From: a virus
Strand: one strand, 5' to 3'
IMG/VR virus record: IMGVR_UViG_3300017775_000010
Span: 1 to 22,646 of that record
Length of the DNA: 22,646 nt
Of this stretch, positions 1-8,621 are shown piece after piece. How positions within the stretch are numbered: position 1 is the stretch's first letter; each line of letters begins with the position of its first letter. Below the pieces are notes generated by a model. It was not told where the DNA came from, searched no databases, and saw nothing but the letters and a program-made list of their open reading frames with translations. Made by a program: the position numbers and the translations under genes.

Positions 1-723
1 AGAGGGTTGTCTTAATATATTATGTTCTTCATCATCTGGTTCTTGTAGCTGAACATTTATTGTTGTGTGGAATGGTAGTAATTTTTGATAATAAATATTT
101 AATACATCCTGAACATCTAAGTCTTCTGGTAGGGGTTGTGCTAATTTTAATATGGTTGAATTTGGAGTGCCATATTTATCTCTTTTCCATGCAACAACCA
201 TACACTCATATGTTGCATTAAACCAAGCTATAGCTGTTTCTTGTACAATATCATTTGATACTACCTCGCCCTTATCAGACCAATCTCTAAAAGCTTCTGC
301 TACTTTTTCATTATCAGTATATGCTAATTCTACTCTTATTTCTGTTCTGTCTGAGCTTATTTCTGTTAGCACAAGTGATGCATCTATGTCAAATATTCTT
401 TGATAAAAATTACCTACTACTGCAAACTCACCATGAGTAATTTGAAAGTGTTCAGTGACAAGACCATACATATCTATTTTGAATTTATTTTCTGAAAATG
501 CTGTATATATCTCTTCAGCGTCTCCTGTATAGATATATTCTATATTGTTATTTTGATAAAATTTTAATATGAAAAAGTCATTTGTTTTTGGGCCTAAAAT
601 TAACGACTCATCTGAAAACCTCGAAAGTGTTTGTATCCAAGTTTTTGCAGGTAGATGTACAACCCTTTCATCAAAGGTGTATCTACTGTTATCTTTCATC
701 CCATTATCTAAAAAAAGCTTCAT
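1..723 (-). CDS. Tail/baseplate-region protein, partial (3' end off the window)
   Basis: The frame is open from an ATG at 723 to the left edge, giving 241 residues with no stop. The start overlaps the stop of the upstream gene as TAATG, which supports co-translation. The N-terminus (MKLFLDNGMKDNSRYTF) has no signal peptide or membrane segment, and the composition is that of a soluble, beta-rich virion protein. I do not recognise the family. The position, third gene after the gp6-like wedge protein in the same operon, suggests a baseplate or tail-fibre-attachment component. Its full length is unknown. Confidence 0.8.
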   Translation of the reverse strand, partial: MKLFLDNGMKDNSRYTFDERVVHLPAKTWIQTLSRFSDESLILGPKTNDFFILKFYQNNNIEYIYTGDAEEIYTAFSENKFKIDMYGLVTEHFQITHGEFAVVGNFYQRIFDIDASLVLTEISSDRTEIRVELAYTDNEKVAEAFRDWSDKGEVVSNDIVQETAIAWFNATYECMVVAWKRDKYGTPNSTILKLAQPLPEDLDVQDVLNIYYQKLLPFHTTINVQLQEPDDEEHNILRQPS

Positions 724-2213
724 TATTGTGGCTCCTTATAGTCCCAAAATTCTGCAACAATCCCGGCATTCTTAGAGAAGTGAATTTCATTTTCAAATAC
801 CTTGAATGGTATATTAACTTTTCTTATAGTATTTGTATTAGGTATAACTATTGGGTGTGCTCCAGACGTATAGTTTTCAGTAGGTCTTCCAGCTGCTGTT
901 CTTCCAATCTTAGTTAGATTAAGTGTTGGAGGATTAGCTGGGTCTGCCCAACATGAAAACTTTCTTTCGTGTAAGTCCCTTAGTGTCATTATTCTTTTTC
1001 TTATTCTATAATCTGCACCCGATGCATCTGTAGTAGAATTTAATGTTGCATAGTTGTTTGTAGTCTTGCCGAATTCATAGGCAAATAATTCTATTTCTAT
1101 ATTCCAATTGTCCTTAAAATAATCTGGTATGTCTTTCCAATTTCTGCATTCAAAGTGTAACAAAAACATTTTATGTTCAAATGTACCCGAATGAGCAAAC
1201 CCCAATCGTCGATTTTGTCTATCTATACAAAATAAGCCTCCGTGCCTTGTTCGGGGCCTTAGTATTAAATCATCCCATGCCCAATAATAGCCCGTTTGAT
1301 GTCTATTGGATGAGTATGTATCATCTACATAAAATGTAGCATTTACTGTTTTACTTCCAAATTCATTATACACTTCTGCAGTTATTGTTTGTATTGCAGA
1401 ATCACTTACGCCAACATTGAACAATTGTATATATTCATCTACACCATAGTCACCCTCCTTAATTAAATCACCATCATGATAAAATTTATACTTTAAACCC
1501 TTTGATACTGGAAGCTTTGAATCTAAATCATAATAATTAACAGCATCAAAAATAAAAAATAAAGGGTTACTGTCTTGGGGAAAATAATAATCAAAATTCA
1601 TTGCATTTTCTGATGTTGGAGATGGAGAGTCTGGAAATTGCCACCAATCTGCATCTGGTATCTTTTGCCCCCCAATATTTCTAATGTCCTTGAAGTTTCT
1701 TGCACCCAATTTTATACCTACTGGTCCTGCATCTGGCAGTGGATTTGTTGCTAATAGTTCCTCTGAGAATTCACAATCAACTTTATCTCTAAATGTTTGT
1801 GATTCATATTGAATATTTTTTGGTGGTACTTCTATAATTGGATAGCCATCCAAGTCTTTATCTATTAAAAACCTTCCATTACTATCAAATTTATATACAA
1901 TACTATTGTCATCTTCATATAGTGTTGGTATAGCAGAAAAATCAGATAGATTAAGAAATTGTGGCATAGTTGCAGTTTGTGATTGCAAATTTTGTATTGC
2001 AGTATCTCTCAAATTTCCACCAGTTGTATTTAGTCTTGCACTTTGAAGTTCATTAGCTGCTATTGAGTCTATCTCGTTTAGTACTGAGAATTCATCTACG
2101 GGAACCATTGCCATTCCTGAACTACCAAAAACTAAATTACCCCATTCATCTAGACCTACAGTTCCTGTTCCACCTGTTGGATTTTCATCATGTATGCTTA
2201 CAACTTCGGCCAT
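723..2213 (-). CDS. Putative virion structural protein of the baseplate region
   Basis: This is a 496-residue soluble protein with no membrane segment. The ATG at 2213 follows a good ribosome site (GAGG, about 9 bases upstream). Around residues 215-300 there is an Ig/PKD-like stretch with hydrophobic-polar alternation, including YKFYHDGDLIKEGDYGVDEY and ITAEVYNEFGSKTVNATFYV, as in phage proteins with added beta-sandwich domains. The C-terminal third is rich in aromatic and basic residues. It lies between a DNRLRE-like protein and the partial gene at the left edge, downstream of the gp25-gp6 pair, so a baseplate or fibre role is inferred from position. In T4 the slot after gp6 holds gp7 and gp8, but I see no similarity that would let me name it. 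Confidence 0.85.
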   Translation of the reverse strand: MAEVVSIHDENPTGGTGTVGLDEWGNLVFGSSGMAMVPVDEFSVLNEIDSIAANELQSARLNTTGGNLRDTAIQNLQSQTATMPQFLNLSDFSAIPTLYEDDNSIVYKFDSNGRFLIDKDLDGYPIIEVPPKNIQYESQTFRDKVDCEFSEELLATNPLPDAGPVGIKLGARNFKDIRNIGGQKIPDADWWQFPDSPSPTSENAMNFDYYFPQDSNPLFFIFDAVNYYDLDSKLPVSKGLKYKFYHDGDLIKEGDYGVDEYIQLFNVGVSDSAIQTITAEVYNEFGSKTVNATFYVDDTYSSNRHQTGYYWAWDDLILRPRTRHGGLFCIDRQNRRLGFAHSGTFEHKMFLLHFECRNWKDIPDYFKDNWNIEIELFAYEFGKTTNNYATLNSTTDASGADYRIRKRIMTLRDLHERKFSCWADPANPPTLNLTKIGRTAAGRPTENYTSGAHPIVIPNTNTIRKVNIPFKVFENEIHFSKNAGIVAEFWDYKEPQ

Positions 2214-2214
2214 A

Positions 2215-3303
2215 TTATACTACCTCAAAATAATCTTTATTATCAAAATACTCATAATTATTAGTTGTTACTCTATCAACAACCCTTATAACTGGTTTAT
2301 ATATTCTACCTATCTCAAATGAATTCATTTTTACATCAAAATACATACCACTACTATCGGCACAAACACGTGTAAATGTGTCATCAAACCTTATTATTTC
2401 TTCGTCTGTCTTTTCATCAATAATTGAATATACAGCCTTTGCTGCAGTAAATGTTCTTATTGTATCTGCTACTGAAGCTGTTCCATAAGAAGCAGTTGGA
2501 AAAGTTTCTCTAACTACTGGTCTAAATCTTACAGTAGACTTTTTATCATATTTACCAGAATTACCTTTGTAGTATACTGTTGCCTGTTCTGTCCCTATAG
2601 TTGTTTGTGATGTTGACCATGTATAGTCATCATATTTTAATTCTAGTCTTGGATAATAAATTGTATTTGTATTATTAGAAAAATACTTCATTGAACCAAA
2701 TGTACTTGTTGAAGCTTCATTACTAATCTTTATTACTAATCCGTTCTCCATTAAGCTACCAGTGACAAGATTATAATAGTTTGTTATATCGAAGTTTACA
2801 TCGAATAAAGAACTGTCGTGGTCTACACCCTCTGTTGTTGTTTGGTATGTTGTACTACCGCTATTACTTCCAGTTAAATATGTTGTACCTCCAATTACGT
2901 ATTGAGAGCTACTAGCTTCACCATCTGCTGCTGTTGGGTCTGTCCATGCCGTTTGAGATGATAAGCTACTGTATCTCCATGTTGCACCATCTGTGCTGGT
3001 TATTGGATTGTCGTAGTATTTTCCGTAGCCTTCTTCCCAGCTATCTTTTACTGGAGAAACAATTGCATTAAATGCCGATTTATGTCCTTCTACATTAGAA
3101 GCAAATAGTCTTATACTTGCACTATGATAGCTATCTGTATATTTTGCAATGCCTAATATTATTCTACTAGCTTGATTAGTAGTCATCCCCCAATCTGTAG
3201 CATTCCTTACTGTTAGTTCTAGTTGCTCGTCTTTGCCAGAATTTAAGTCCTTATTCCATTCATATATAGATGTTGCCTTATTTATTTTCTTTACTGTTAT
3301 CAT
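2215..3303 (-). CDS. DNRLRE-like beta-sandwich virion protein
   Basis: This is a 362-residue protein. The ATG at 3303 follows AGGA. Residues 45-220 look like the DNRLRE (disaggregatase-related repeat) fold found in secreted and surface proteins: an early segment with small-side-chain strands (SIRLFASNVEG), then V-x-D-S-W-E-E-G-Y-G and GATWRYSS matching the family pattern with W and GATW, then FDITNYYN followed by NGLVIKIS, and a closing strand YYPRLELKYD. These repeats often bind carbohydrate or stabilise extracellular beta structures. The rest of the protein (residues 240-362) reads as a second beta domain. It sits directly after the gp6-like gene, so it is probably part of the baseplate periphery or a fibre. 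The domain call is from pattern recognition only. Confidence 0.8.
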   Translation of the reverse strand: MITVKKINKATSIYEWNKDLNSGKDEQLELTVRNATDWGMTTNQASRIILGIAKYTDSYHSASIRLFASNVEGHKSAFNAIVSPVKDSWEEGYGKYYDNPITSTDGATWRYSSLSSQTAWTDPTAADGEASSSQYVIGGTTYLTGSNSGSTTYQTTTEGVDHDSSLFDVNFDITNYYNLVTGSLMENGLVIKISNEASTSTFGSMKYFSNNTNTIYYPRLELKYDDYTWSTSQTTIGTEQATVYYKGNSGKYDKKSTVRFRPVVRETFPTASYGTASVADTIRTFTAAKAVYSIIDEKTDEEIIRFDDTFTRVCADSSGMYFDVKMNSFEIGRIYKPVIRVVDRVTTNNYEYFDNKDYFEVV

Positions 3304-3312
3304 AGTCTATTC

Positions 3313-5178
3313 CTAGTAATTTACTACTCTTCCAATTATGTCTTTCTTAGGGTATTTTATTTCAAATACACTTGGGTCTAATGATGGATATATCATATCC
3401 TGTCTTGTTGCCTCCTCCATATCATATTTGTTTCCAGAGTATCCATCGCTTGCCTTCCACTTATTTTCATATCTTACATCAATTACAGATTGTACTCCAC
3501 TAATACCTGCTAAGTCTAATATTATATCTTTTTTAATTATAGGTTTACCAAAGTGTGACTTTTCTGTTAAGAATCTTTCTTGTAGTCTATCTATACATCT
3601 TAATAGCACATCATTTGAGTTATATGTAGGTAAAACAACAACATCAAAAAATATACCAAAGTTTATTATAAAACCATCTTTAATGTTTACTGCATCTGTT
3701 AGCATTCTGTATTGTGATAAATAGTTTCTAAGATTTAACTTTGTTGCAGCATTTATTTGTGTTAAGTACCCATTTTCATTTTCGCCTAATACATATAGAT
3801 TAACTGCAAGTGGGTTTATTATTTCTTCTTTTGATTGTGCATTTAATTGTTGGTCTTGAATTACATATGCCTTAGATATATGCCCAAACCTTTGGGGCAT
3901 AGACATAGCCCTTAACATATAATCATCTTTAGTTACTATTCTTTTTTGTGCAGAGAAGTGTGCTAATGCATTTCTTTTTGTATCTTCAACTCTTTCTGCA
4001 CCTGCACCACCAGTTGCTGGTTCATCATTTATAACAGCTAAAGAGTCTTTTACTATATCTACTGTAGCTGTTACTAGGCCTTGTTCATCTAGTTGTTTTG
4101 TTGCAGAGGAAATATTTACAATTTCTTTTGAGGGTACATTACTTGAGACTCCCTTTCCAACTCTATAGCTTACTGTTAGTGTTGTGTTTGCTGGAGCTAG
4201 TCCATAGGTTCTAGAATATAAAAAGTTTGAAGGGTCAAATGCTTTATCTATTTTTGATTTTTCACCCGGCAGTGCTGTTCCAAGATTATTTGCATCAGGT
4301 AATATCTTTTCATCATTATAAGATGACACTCCAGAACCAAAACTTATCTTGTGTCGATTTTGATTCGTTATAGATGTCTTAAATCTTCTTGGTGTTGTTA
4401 ACATACTTAGAATTTTAGGAGTTTGAGTTTTATAAGCTGATAGTTGTGGGTCAAAGTCCCATTCATTTATATCTTCTTTAAATATAGTATCTTGTGCAAG
4501 ATTATCAACCTCATACCAAATATTATCCTCAGAGTCTACTATACTATCTATTGCAATTACTTTTTCATCTACTATTGTCACTGAGTCATTTGGCTTTGCA
4601 GTACTAAATTCAAAAGCTACTGTTCTTGCTTCACCATGTTCTGCATCAACAGTCTTTTTTAATAAGTAATATTCAGGTGCACCAGTTGTTTGATTGATTT
4701 GATATACACTAATATTAGTAGGGCTTGCAGAACTAGATGCTGCAAAGTCAACTTGTGTTGATGTTGAGAATTCTATACTGTTGTCTGTTCTTAGTATTGC
4801 TCCATCATTAATTATCATACAGTAGGCAAAATCTGGTCTTGAAGATGCACCAGAATTGATTGATGGTATTAGTTGGTATATAGATATTCTTGCTGATGAT
4901 GGTGTAGTTACTCTTGGTTTATATCCAAATGTTTGTGCAATTGCATATACGTTTTTAGTTTCTTGAGCTCTATCTAATAATGCCTCCTTCATTGAATAGT
5001 CGGTGTACATTGATAATACATCACCTACATATGCAGCCATTTCTACAAACATCATTCCAGGTGAAGCTTCACTAAAGTCATTATATGTATTTGGAAAATA
5101 TGTTTTTGCAAATTCTATTAAAGACTTCTTATACGAATCAAAATCCTTTGTTAAATAATTTATTGTTTTTTGTGCCAT
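3313..5178 (-). CDS. 6: Baseplate wedge protein, gp6-like (baseplate J family)
   Basis: The protein has 621 residues, close to T4 gp6 (about 660). The N-terminus (residues 1-95) has the layout seen in T4-like marine phage gp6: INYLTKDFDSYKKSLIEFAK, then SEASPGMMFVEMAAYVGDVL and an LLDRAQ helix. The middle contains the baseplate-J-like core, with a VSYRVGKGVSSNVPSKE strand-turn near residue 340 and the RNALAHFSAQKRIVTKDDYMLRAM segment near 400-425 that is typical of J/gp6 proteins. In T4, gp6 dimers form the inner iris of the baseplate wedge around the hub. Its ATG overlaps the gp25-like stop (TAATG), the same gp25-gp6 order as in T4-like and P2-like (W-J) baseplates. The family identity is secure. 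Confidence 0.92.
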   Translation of the reverse strand: MAQKTINYLTKDFDSYKKSLIEFAKTYFPNTYNDFSEASPGMMFVEMAAYVGDVLSMYTDYSMKEALLDRAQETKNVYAIAQTFGYKPRVTTPSSARISIYQLIPSINSGASSRPDFAYCMIINDGAILRTDNSIEFSTSTQVDFAASSSASPTNISVYQINQTTGAPEYYLLKKTVDAEHGEARTVAFEFSTAKPNDSVTIVDEKVIAIDSIVDSEDNIWYEVDNLAQDTIFKEDINEWDFDPQLSAYKTQTPKILSMLTTPRRFKTSITNQNRHKISFGSGVSSYNDEKILPDANNLGTALPGEKSKIDKAFDPSNFLYSRTYGLAPANTTLTVSYRVGKGVSSNVPSKEIVNISSATKQLDEQGLVTATVDIVKDSLAVINDEPATGGAGAERVEDTKRNALAHFSAQKRIVTKDDYMLRAMSMPQRFGHISKAYVIQDQQLNAQSKEEIINPLAVNLYVLGENENGYLTQINAATKLNLRNYLSQYRMLTDAVNIKDGFIINFGIFFDVVVLPTYNSNDVLLRCIDRLQERFLTEKSHFGKPIIKKDIILDLAGISGVQSVIDVRYENKWKASDGYSGNKYDMEEATRQDMIYPSLDPSVFEIKYPKKDIIGRVVNY

Positions 5179-5744
5179 TATGAAACTCCACTTGTTATTT
5201 CAATTATTTCAAATATATTATATTCTTTAACAGAAAATCCTAACATTATATGAATTAGATGCTCATCTTGTGTGATTTGCAGGTCTTCTATTTTTGCTAA
5301 TGGTATATACCTCTTAAATGCACCTTCTATACTTTCTCTTATTTGTTCATCAAGTTCTGGCATATTATTTTCAAATAATAGATGATATATATCTGTACCA
5401 AATTCTGGGTTCATAATTCTTTCACCCTTATTAGTTAATATTAAATTTCTAATGTTACTAATTAATTGGTCTTTTGTAAGATAAGATAACTTAAAAAGTG
5501 TATTTCCCTCTGTTCCTGGCTTTGTTCCTGCAGGAATACCTTCAGTACTTGTATGTGTCCTAGAATACCCAGTATCTGTTATAGCTTCTGAACCAAATGG
5601 TAGTAGCACCCCAATTGCTCTGTCTTCTTCGAGGTCTATAGGGTTAATCAGCTGTGTTTCTGGTATCTGCGTTCTTTTTGCAAATCTTGCATGAACTGAG
5701 GTTGCCCCTGTGTATGTACTTTGTTCTAGTCCTGGTTTTTGCAT
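5178..5744 (-). CDS. 25: Baseplate wedge protein, gp25-like (GPW/gp25 family)
   Basis: This is a 188-residue protein. The C-terminal 100 residues carry the GPW/gp25 fold: LISNIRNLILTNKGERIMNPEFGTDIYHLLFE, with the conserved R-x-M-x-P-x-F-G-x-x-I-x-x-x-L-F signature, followed by an amphipathic helix and beta strands ending in IFEIIEI. T4 gp25 has 132 residues, so this one has about 70 extra N-terminal residues rich in Thr, Ser and Pro. gp25 sits in the wedge core and helps start sheath assembly. The ATG at 5744 is three bases past the previous stop, and no strong ribosome site is visible, so translational coupling is likely. Confidence 0.92.
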   Translation of the reverse strand: MQKPGLEQSTYTGATSVHARFAKRTQIPETQLINPIDLEEDRAIGVLLPFGSEAITDTGYSRTHTSTEGIPAGTKPGTEGNTLFKLSYLTKDQLISNIRNLILTNKGERIMNPEFGTDIYHLLFENNMPELDEQIRESIEGAFKRYIPLAKIEDLQITQDEHLIHIMLGFSVKEYNIFEIIEITSGVS

Positions 5745-5747
5745 TTT

Positions 5748-6155
5748 TTACTTTTTCTTAAATCTTTTTACTAATTCTGTATAGTCTCTTGTTAGTGCTT
5801 TTTCTGTTGCCTTATCTACTGTTTTATTTGCTAAATCTTGCGGTATCATACTTTCAACCGTTGGTTTTCCTCCGTCACCTTGCATTTGCATAAATTGACT
5901 TCTAGCATCTGCAGAATCATACTTTTTCATTGTTTTATAACCCTCATCATTTGCAGTTGCATTTAATGCCTCGTTTAATGATGCGTCCTTTGTATAACTT
6001 GTATTAGTTGCAGAAAAACTATCTAACATTTCGTTTTGAGCCTTCTGCAGACTAGGACCTTCTTTATCACCAAATATTTCAATAAGTTGTTTCTCAACCT
6101 CTTGTTGAACTATTTCTTTAATGATATTTGATAACTTCTTTTTAGCGTTGGCCAT
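5748..6155 (-). CDS. Small charged protein at the head of the baseplate gene block
   Basis: This is a 135-residue, Lys-, Ala- and Gln-rich protein, predicted soluble and largely helical, with a possible coiled coil near residues 8-28 (IIKEIVQQEVEKQLIEIFGD) and a polar, low-complexity middle. The ATG at 6155 follows a strong ribosome site (AAGGAG, 8 bases upstream), and a candidate promoter lies at 6179-6213. It is therefore likely the first gene of the gp25-gp6 transcript. I do not recognise a family. A virion or assembly role is inferred only from its place between the gp5-like hub gene and gp25. Confidence 0.8.
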   Translation of the reverse strand: MANAKKKLSNIIKEIVQQEVEKQLIEIFGDKEGPSLQKAQNEMLDSFSATNTSYTKDASLNEALNATANDEGYKTMKKYDSADARSQFMQMQGDGGKPTVESMIPQDLANKTVDKATEKALTRDYTELVKRFKKK

Positions 6156-6178
6156 GTTTTACTCCTTATTCATATATA

Positions 6179-6213
6179 AATATAAACTTTATTGTTTTAT
6201 TGTTTTAACTTCT
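6179..6213 (-). promoter_or_regulatory. Candidate promoter (AGAAGTT motif class) for the gp25-gp6 block
   Basis: On the minus strand AGAAGTT (6213-6207) is followed after exactly 20 bases by TTTATATT (6186-6179), the spacing seen at six other sites. The predicted start would be near 6173, giving an 18-base leader before the ATG at 6155. The motif overlaps the end of the gp5-like gene. The assignment rests on the shared motif, not on a perfect -35 box. Confidence 0.6.
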
Positions 6214-7195
6214 TGATGTCTTGTGATATTTTTGCTGTTAGTACAGAGTTCGTTGCTGCACCAGTTGGCCCTACTCCAGTTGAGAATGTTGCTTGTGCCT
6301 TTGTTAGTGCTGTTAATTCTTTTGATAGCCTCTCTACTACGTCCATTAATTTATCAATGTCTACCTTCCACTTCTTTGTTGATATTCCCACCTTGTCTGC
6401 AGATGATAGTATTATTTGGTCCCTTTTTGAGCTCAAAATTAATCTATCAGACCTAACTACTATTTGATTGCCTTCATAATCATCTACCTTTTGATAACTT
6501 TTATCAATATTAGATTCAAGCTTTAATGTCTTGAGAGGAGTTTCTGAGCATAAATATATTGAATTATTATCTGTTAATATGTCCTCATTCCCCAAGCCCT
6601 CCTCTTCATCATTGTGGCACGTTATCATCATGACAGGTTTATTCTCAGACTTACCACCAAATAATTTTTTTAAAAAACTTTCCTCTGATGTTGATGTAAA
6701 TCTTATACTTTGCCCCGCCCTTCCTTCGAGCATGACGTCACCCTCTGTTGGGTCCATCTTTTTTGTTGGTCTTGGCTTACCAAATAAACCAAAGAAAAAA
6801 TCTGTTGCATCTGGTAACCATGCTGCTCCCTTAGGTGGAATATTATCTCCCAGCTGACCTCTATAGTTTATTATTGATGAATAATAATATCTATCTCCCG
6901 CACCCTTCATTACCATCACTTGTTCGCCCGGCATAGGTATGCACTTAAAATAGGGATTCAAGGGATTTGCATTAAAGGACTTAGGCTTAGAACCTAACAC
7001 TGGTTCTAGTCCTGCTATTTCAGAAACTTGTATTGAATCTATACCCTTAAAGCCTTCAATTTCTCTTCCAGTTGTTGCATCACTTACTGTTGCTGGAAAT
7101 ATTGCTGGTGTCTCTCCTCCAGCTGGTGTAGTCTCAGATTGTTGCCAAAGAGCATAAAATGGAGACTTAGTATTTCCCCCCTTAATCTTTGACAT
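6197..7195 (-). CDS. 5: Baseplate hub/spike protein, gp5-like, without visible lysozyme domain
   Basis: From the ATG at 7195 this encodes 332 residues. That start has an AGGA site about 10 bases upstream and overlaps the preceding gene by 14 bases; an upstream TTG at 7231 has no ribosome site. The N-terminal half has the OB-fold-like region of gp5/VgrG proteins (GEQVMVMKGAGDRYYYSSIINYRGQLGDNIP is split over residues 90-120). Near residues 152-168 there is GDVMLEGRAGQSIRF, the signature of gp5 proteins of T4-like marine phages. The C-terminus has polar beta-repeat character and then a coiled coil. T4 gp5 is a trimeric cell-puncturing needle with a lysozyme insertion; I see no lysozyme motif here. 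The family call is firm for the gp5 core. Confidence 0.85.
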   Translation of the reverse strand: MSKIKGGNTKSPFYALWQQSETTPAGGETPAIFPATVSDATTGREIEGFKGIDSIQVSEIAGLEPVLGSKPKSFNANPLNPYFKCIPMPGEQVMVMKGAGDRYYYSSIINYRGQLGDNIPPKGAAWLPDATDFFFGLFGKPRPTKKMDPTEGDVMLEGRAGQSIRFTSTSEESFLKKLFGGKSENKPVMMITCHNDEEEGLGNEDILTDNNSIYLCSETPLKTLKLESNIDKSYQKVDDYEGNQIVVRSDRLILSSKRDQIILSSADKVGISTKKWKVDIDKLMDVVERLSKELTALTKAQATFSTGVGPTGAATNSVLTAKISQDIKKLKQ

Positions 7196-7544
7196 TATTA
7201 ATATCCTTTTCTGACTTAGCGAAGTCTTCAACAGCTTCTAATAGCTGCTTTTTTTCATCTTCTGACAACAAAGGTGAGTCACTATTTTTGTTTTCGGGTC
7301 TTGCCATTGCTCTTTGTACAATAGCTGCCATCTTAACAAGGTGTTCATCATTTTTGACCGAAGCTTCTAAGTATTCTTTTATAAGAGGTACTATTATAGT
7401 AGCATCCCCTGAGTTCTTAATTAGGGGTTGTAAGTCTGCAATTAGAAGTTTTATCTGTCTATCTTTTGTTTTAGAATTGACGTATATGTCCTCTAACAGG
7501 CCTGAGAAGGTTTTTCCCTTAAATATTTCTTGATTTCCATCCAT
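7182..7544 (-). CDS. Conserved-looking helical protein between gp5-like and sigma factor genes
   Basis: This is a 120-residue soluble, all-helical protein with a Lys/Glu-rich C-terminus and no membrane segment. It starts at the ATG at 7544 and ends 14 bases inside the gp5-like gene, so translation of the two may be coupled. I recall a similar small protein upstream of gp5 in T4-like cyanophages, with a TIIVPLIKEYLEASVKNDEHLVKM-type helix pair split across residues 54-77, but I cannot name it. A hub-assembly role, as for T4 gp26 or gp51, would fit the position but is not shown by sequence. Confidence 0.8.
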   Translation of the reverse strand: MDGNQEIFKGKTFSGLLEDIYVNSKTKDRQIKLLIADLQPLIKNSGDATIIVPLIKEYLEASVKNDEHLVKMAAIVQRAMARPENKNSDSPLLSEDEKKQLLEAVEDFAKSEKDINNVKD

Positions 7545-7565
7545 ATATAATAAATATCAAATAGC

Positions 7566-8348
7566 CTAAAATCTACCGACCTTTTGGTATTCAATAAATT
7601 TCTGTTTGAACTTTTCTTTTACTATATTAACAACCCTTGTTATATATTGAGTCTTTACGTCAGACATTTCTCTAATCATAATATATATTGCCTTTTTATT
7701 AAAATTTTCAATATCTTCTCTTCTTTTAAAAATTTCTACAATTGATTGTAATATCTTTATGTCTCGCTCCTTTGTAACCAAATCTTCCGGGTGGCGTTCC
7801 AAATAATTTGTAAATTTGTCCATAAACTCAGATAACTCTGATTGTTCCTTGTCCTTTATGACTTCATTTGTTACATTTCTTGTCCTATCGATCATGTCAA
7901 CAGAACGCTTTTGAATCATCTTTTTATAGTTGTTATTATTGTGTAATATTAGCCAATTCTTTGCAACTATACTAAAATATGAAAATGCCTTACCCTTATC
8001 TGCAGTAAATTTATCTAGTTTTTCTAAAAGGTGTACTATAACTTCGTGTTGGACTTCTCTTGTTGGATAATCAAAATAATAAAACTTAAATCTATGAATC
8101 AAGTTTTCTGTAAGCTTCATAAACGGATAGTTTATATACTCTTCATAGACCCTATTTCTCTTATTATAGTCTGGTTCGTTGTTGTATGCTATTATTGCTG
8201 CCTGAGTGTCTTCAGTGAAGTATTGCTTTTTTGAGCGGGGTCGTCCCCTCTTTCTCTTTTGGGGGCCCAATTCTGCTAGCCTTAATTGTTCTATTTTTTT
8301 ATGTTGGAGGTCTATATAAAATTGGTCTACGGAACTTAATTTTGGCAA
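7566..8348 (-). CDS. 55: Late-transcription sigma factor, gp55-like, with N-terminal AT-hook-like segment
   Basis: This 260-residue protein carries a sigma-70 region 2-like block at residues 73-134: YPFMKLTENLIHRFKFYYFD, then a helix ending EVIVHLLEKLDKF, then GKAFSYFSIVAKNWLILHNN. This matches gp55 of T4-like marine phages. gp55 binds host RNA polymerase and directs it to late promoters (TATAAATA). It is longer than T4 gp55 (185 residues). Residues 31-41 (KRKRGRPRSKK) form an AT-hook-like basic patch with the RGRP core. The start is TTG at 8348, directly after the stop of the upstream gene, with GGGAG seven bases before it; there is no usable in-frame ATG before the conserved block. The identity is strong from region 2. 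Confidence 0.9.
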   Translation of the reverse strand: MPKLSSVDQFYIDLQHKKIEQLRLAELGPQKRKRGRPRSKKQYFTEDTQAAIIAYNNEPDYNKRNRVYEEYINYPFMKLTENLIHRFKFYYFDYPTREVQHEVIVHLLEKLDKFTADKGKAFSYFSIVAKNWLILHNNNNYKKMIQKRSVDMIDRTRNVTNEVIKDKEQSELSEFMDKFTNYLERHPEDLVTKERDIKILQSIVEIFKRREDIENFNKKAIYIMIREMSDVKTQYITRVVNIVKEKFKQKFIEYQKVGRF

Positions 8349-8621
8349 TTATATTCTCCCATCTAGCTTTTCAAGGACTTCAACCAATTGTTGAAATGTT
8401 TGTCCCACCTCATCATCTGATTCAAATATATTTTTTGAATCTATTTTTTTCATATCATTATATGTAGTTCGTATGGCCTTTTTTAAGTCTGCATTGTCGT
8501 CTTCTAGGTCTAATACTGCATCAACTTGAAGTTCAATCTTTCTTAAAACATTCCAAATTATGAAGCCCATAATTGTTATTATAATACCTAATAGTATATA
8601 TATGTATATATGTATGTCCAT
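8349..8621 (-). CDS. Small single-pass membrane protein with helical tail
   Basis: This is a 90-residue protein. Residues 3-26 are a hydrophobic membrane segment (IHIYIYILLGIIITIMGFII), followed by a charged helix likely to form a coiled coil (residues 28-87) and probably cytoplasmic. The ATG at 8621 has a good GGAG site. The stop is followed immediately by the TTG of the sigma factor gene, so expression of the two may be coupled. The family is unknown to me. Confidence 0.8.
   Translation of the reverse strand: MDIHIYIYILLGIIITIMGFIIWNVLRKIELQVDAVLDLEDDNADLKKAIRTTYNDMKKIDSKNIFESDDEVGQTFQQLVEVLEKLDGRI

Noticed and set aside
152-403. Plus-strand open frames such as this one (also 3338-3724, 6192-6467, 7189-7533, 11731-12027).
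   Set aside because: All are antisense to well-supported minus-strand genes, lack ribosome sites and have Ser/Leu-rich compositions typical of reverse-frame shadows.
6175-6182. A perfect TATAAATA on the plus strand.
   Set aside because: It would drive antisense transcription into the gp5-like gene. In this AT-rich DNA such octamers are frequent by chance (also plus strand 13836 and 18059), so I do not call it a late promoter.
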